DNA from: Scheffersomyces stipitis CBS 6054
Lineage: Eukaryota > Ascomycota > Pichiomycetes > Serinales > Debaryomycetaceae
DNA: 64,000 nt
NCBI RefSeq assembly: GCF_000209165.1
Contig: NC_009042.1
Coordinates: 1,922,001-1,986,000, forward strand
Direction of reading: 5' to 3'
Both the position numbers and the translations under genes were made by a program. Positions 63,601 to 64,000 of this stretch are shown piece by piece. Each line of letters opens with the position of its first letter. Within the stretch, counting starts at the first letter, position 1. A model generated the notes under the pieces. It saw only the letters and a program-made list of their open reading frames with translations. It was not told the DNA's origin and did no database searches.

Positions 63601-64000
63601 AGTATATGGTGCTAAACAAAGCGGTTACGAATGGTATATATGTCTCAAAGACACAATCGAGAAATTAGAATTTACAAGCTCAAGCGTTGTTGAAGGTTTA
63701 TTTTATAAGAGAACTAAGCACGATATTATCATTGTTGCTATATACGTCGATGATCTAATAATGGTATCATCCTCGGACAAGTTACTCAAAAGTTTCAGAA
63801 ATGGATTAGAGACCCATTTTAACCTCAAATACCTAAGTAAATTAGGTGAATACTTAGGGATCAAGTTTGAGAAGACCGAAACTGGATATACAATTTCACA
63901 ACAGCAGTTTATTACTAACCTTCTCAAAGACTTTAATATAATGGGCAAATACGGAAAATTAATACCCATGATTAAAGACAAGAAACGGTACACCCCTCCG
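60635..64000 (+). CDS. pol: Retrotransposon Pol (protease, integrase, reverse transcriptase), 3' end beyond window
   Basis: Open for 1122 codons from 60635 to the edge, in the same frame as gag. Protease: DSGAT at residues 30-34, counting from the codon after the gag stop. Integrase: a His pair near 61170-61195 with CITC at 61275-61286 forming the HHCC zinc site, then the catalytic triad CDTIGPF (Asp near 61370), RSDN (Asp near 61567) and SPELNGLAE (Glu near 61668), the D,D35E spacing. A low-complexity Ser/Thr/Lys linker spans about 62100-63130. Reverse transcriptase: HQLDIESAYLNA and the active-site YVDDL at 63743-63757. Order PR-IN-RT is copia-type. RNase H is not reached. There is no start ATG at the beginning, so expression needs stop readthrough or another route. 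Confidence 0.92.

Larger units (their letters stand above)
59039..64000 (+). mobile_element. Ty1/copia LTR retrotransposon (5' LTR, gag, pol), cut by right edge
   Basis: The start of this entry marks the gap after the PQ-loop gene; the element itself begins at about 59132-59154 and continues past the window. Order is LTR, primer-binding site, gag and pol, with protease, integrase and then reverse transcriptase inside pol, which is the Pseudoviridae (Ty1/copia) order. gag and pol are both free of frameshifts and internal stops apart from the UAA between them. The organisation (same-frame gag and pol split by a stop, arginine half-tRNA primer) recalls Tca2 of Candida albicans. RNase H, the 3' LTR and the target-site duplication are beyond the edge. 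Confidence 0.9.

Overview
The window is nuclear DNA of a budding yeast of the CUG-Ser1 clade. The gene set is entirely fungal, intergenic DNA is AT-rich, and the few introns are short with GTATGT-type donors and TACTAAC branch points. Two in-frame CTG codons fall where the families carry serine: Kip3 residue 382 (kinesin motif ISP-x-S) and Ssn8 residue 152 (budding-yeast ESYL). A Debaryomycetaceae yeast such as Scheffersomyces stipitis fits, but the species is an inference from gene content. I recognised no tRNA, rRNA, spliceosomal RNA or CRISPR.

Layout. 1-5.2 kb, minus strand: BMT5 (cut by the left edge), UBP1, PUB1. 5.2-15 kb, plus strand: TRM12, CRZ1 after a 2.3-kb gap, and SAM50. 15.1-27.4 kb: CAB2 (minus), a five-exon cyclophilin H gene with a 13-nt microexon, a small membrane or secreted protein, SSN8, a LAG1/LAC1 ceramide synthase, KIP3, and on the minus strand a glycine-zipper protein with 48-bp tandem repeats. 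28.6-35.2 kb, minus: SKT5/CHS4, UBC6 and an unassigned methyltransferase. 36.3-44.3 kb: a small one-TM protein, a doubtful ORF, an Fe(II)/2-oxoglutarate-dioxygenase-like protein, YCK2 and a JLP1-type dioxygenase. 45.6-47.9 kb: two adjacent GTT1-type glutathione S-transferase genes, each with one intron at the same codon position. 48.9-59.0 kb, plus: NOB1, IRS4, HDA2, DPL1 and a PQ-loop transporter. 59.15 kb to the right edge: a Ty1/copia LTR retrotransposon.

The genes are ordinary yeast housekeeping and regulatory genes and form no operon-like pathway. Themes recur: RNA biology (BMT5, PUB1, TRM12, NOB1, cyclophilin H), cell wall and calcium signalling (CRZ1, SKT5), sphingolipids and phosphoinositides (LAG1, DPL1, IRS4), ubiquitin and ER (UBP1, UBC6), and sulfur/thiol metabolism (JLP1, two GSTs, CAB2). 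Several regulators (PUB1, CRZ1, SKT5, YCK2) have upstream gaps of about 2 kb.

The most unusual feature is the retrotransposon. Gag and Pol lie in one reading frame separated by a single UAA, a predicted stem-loop starts 6 nt after that stop, and the primer-binding site matches the anticodon arm of tRNA-Arg(UCU), which implies a half-tRNA primer. Pol is open to the window edge with intact protease, integrase and reverse transcriptase motifs, so the copy looks recent.
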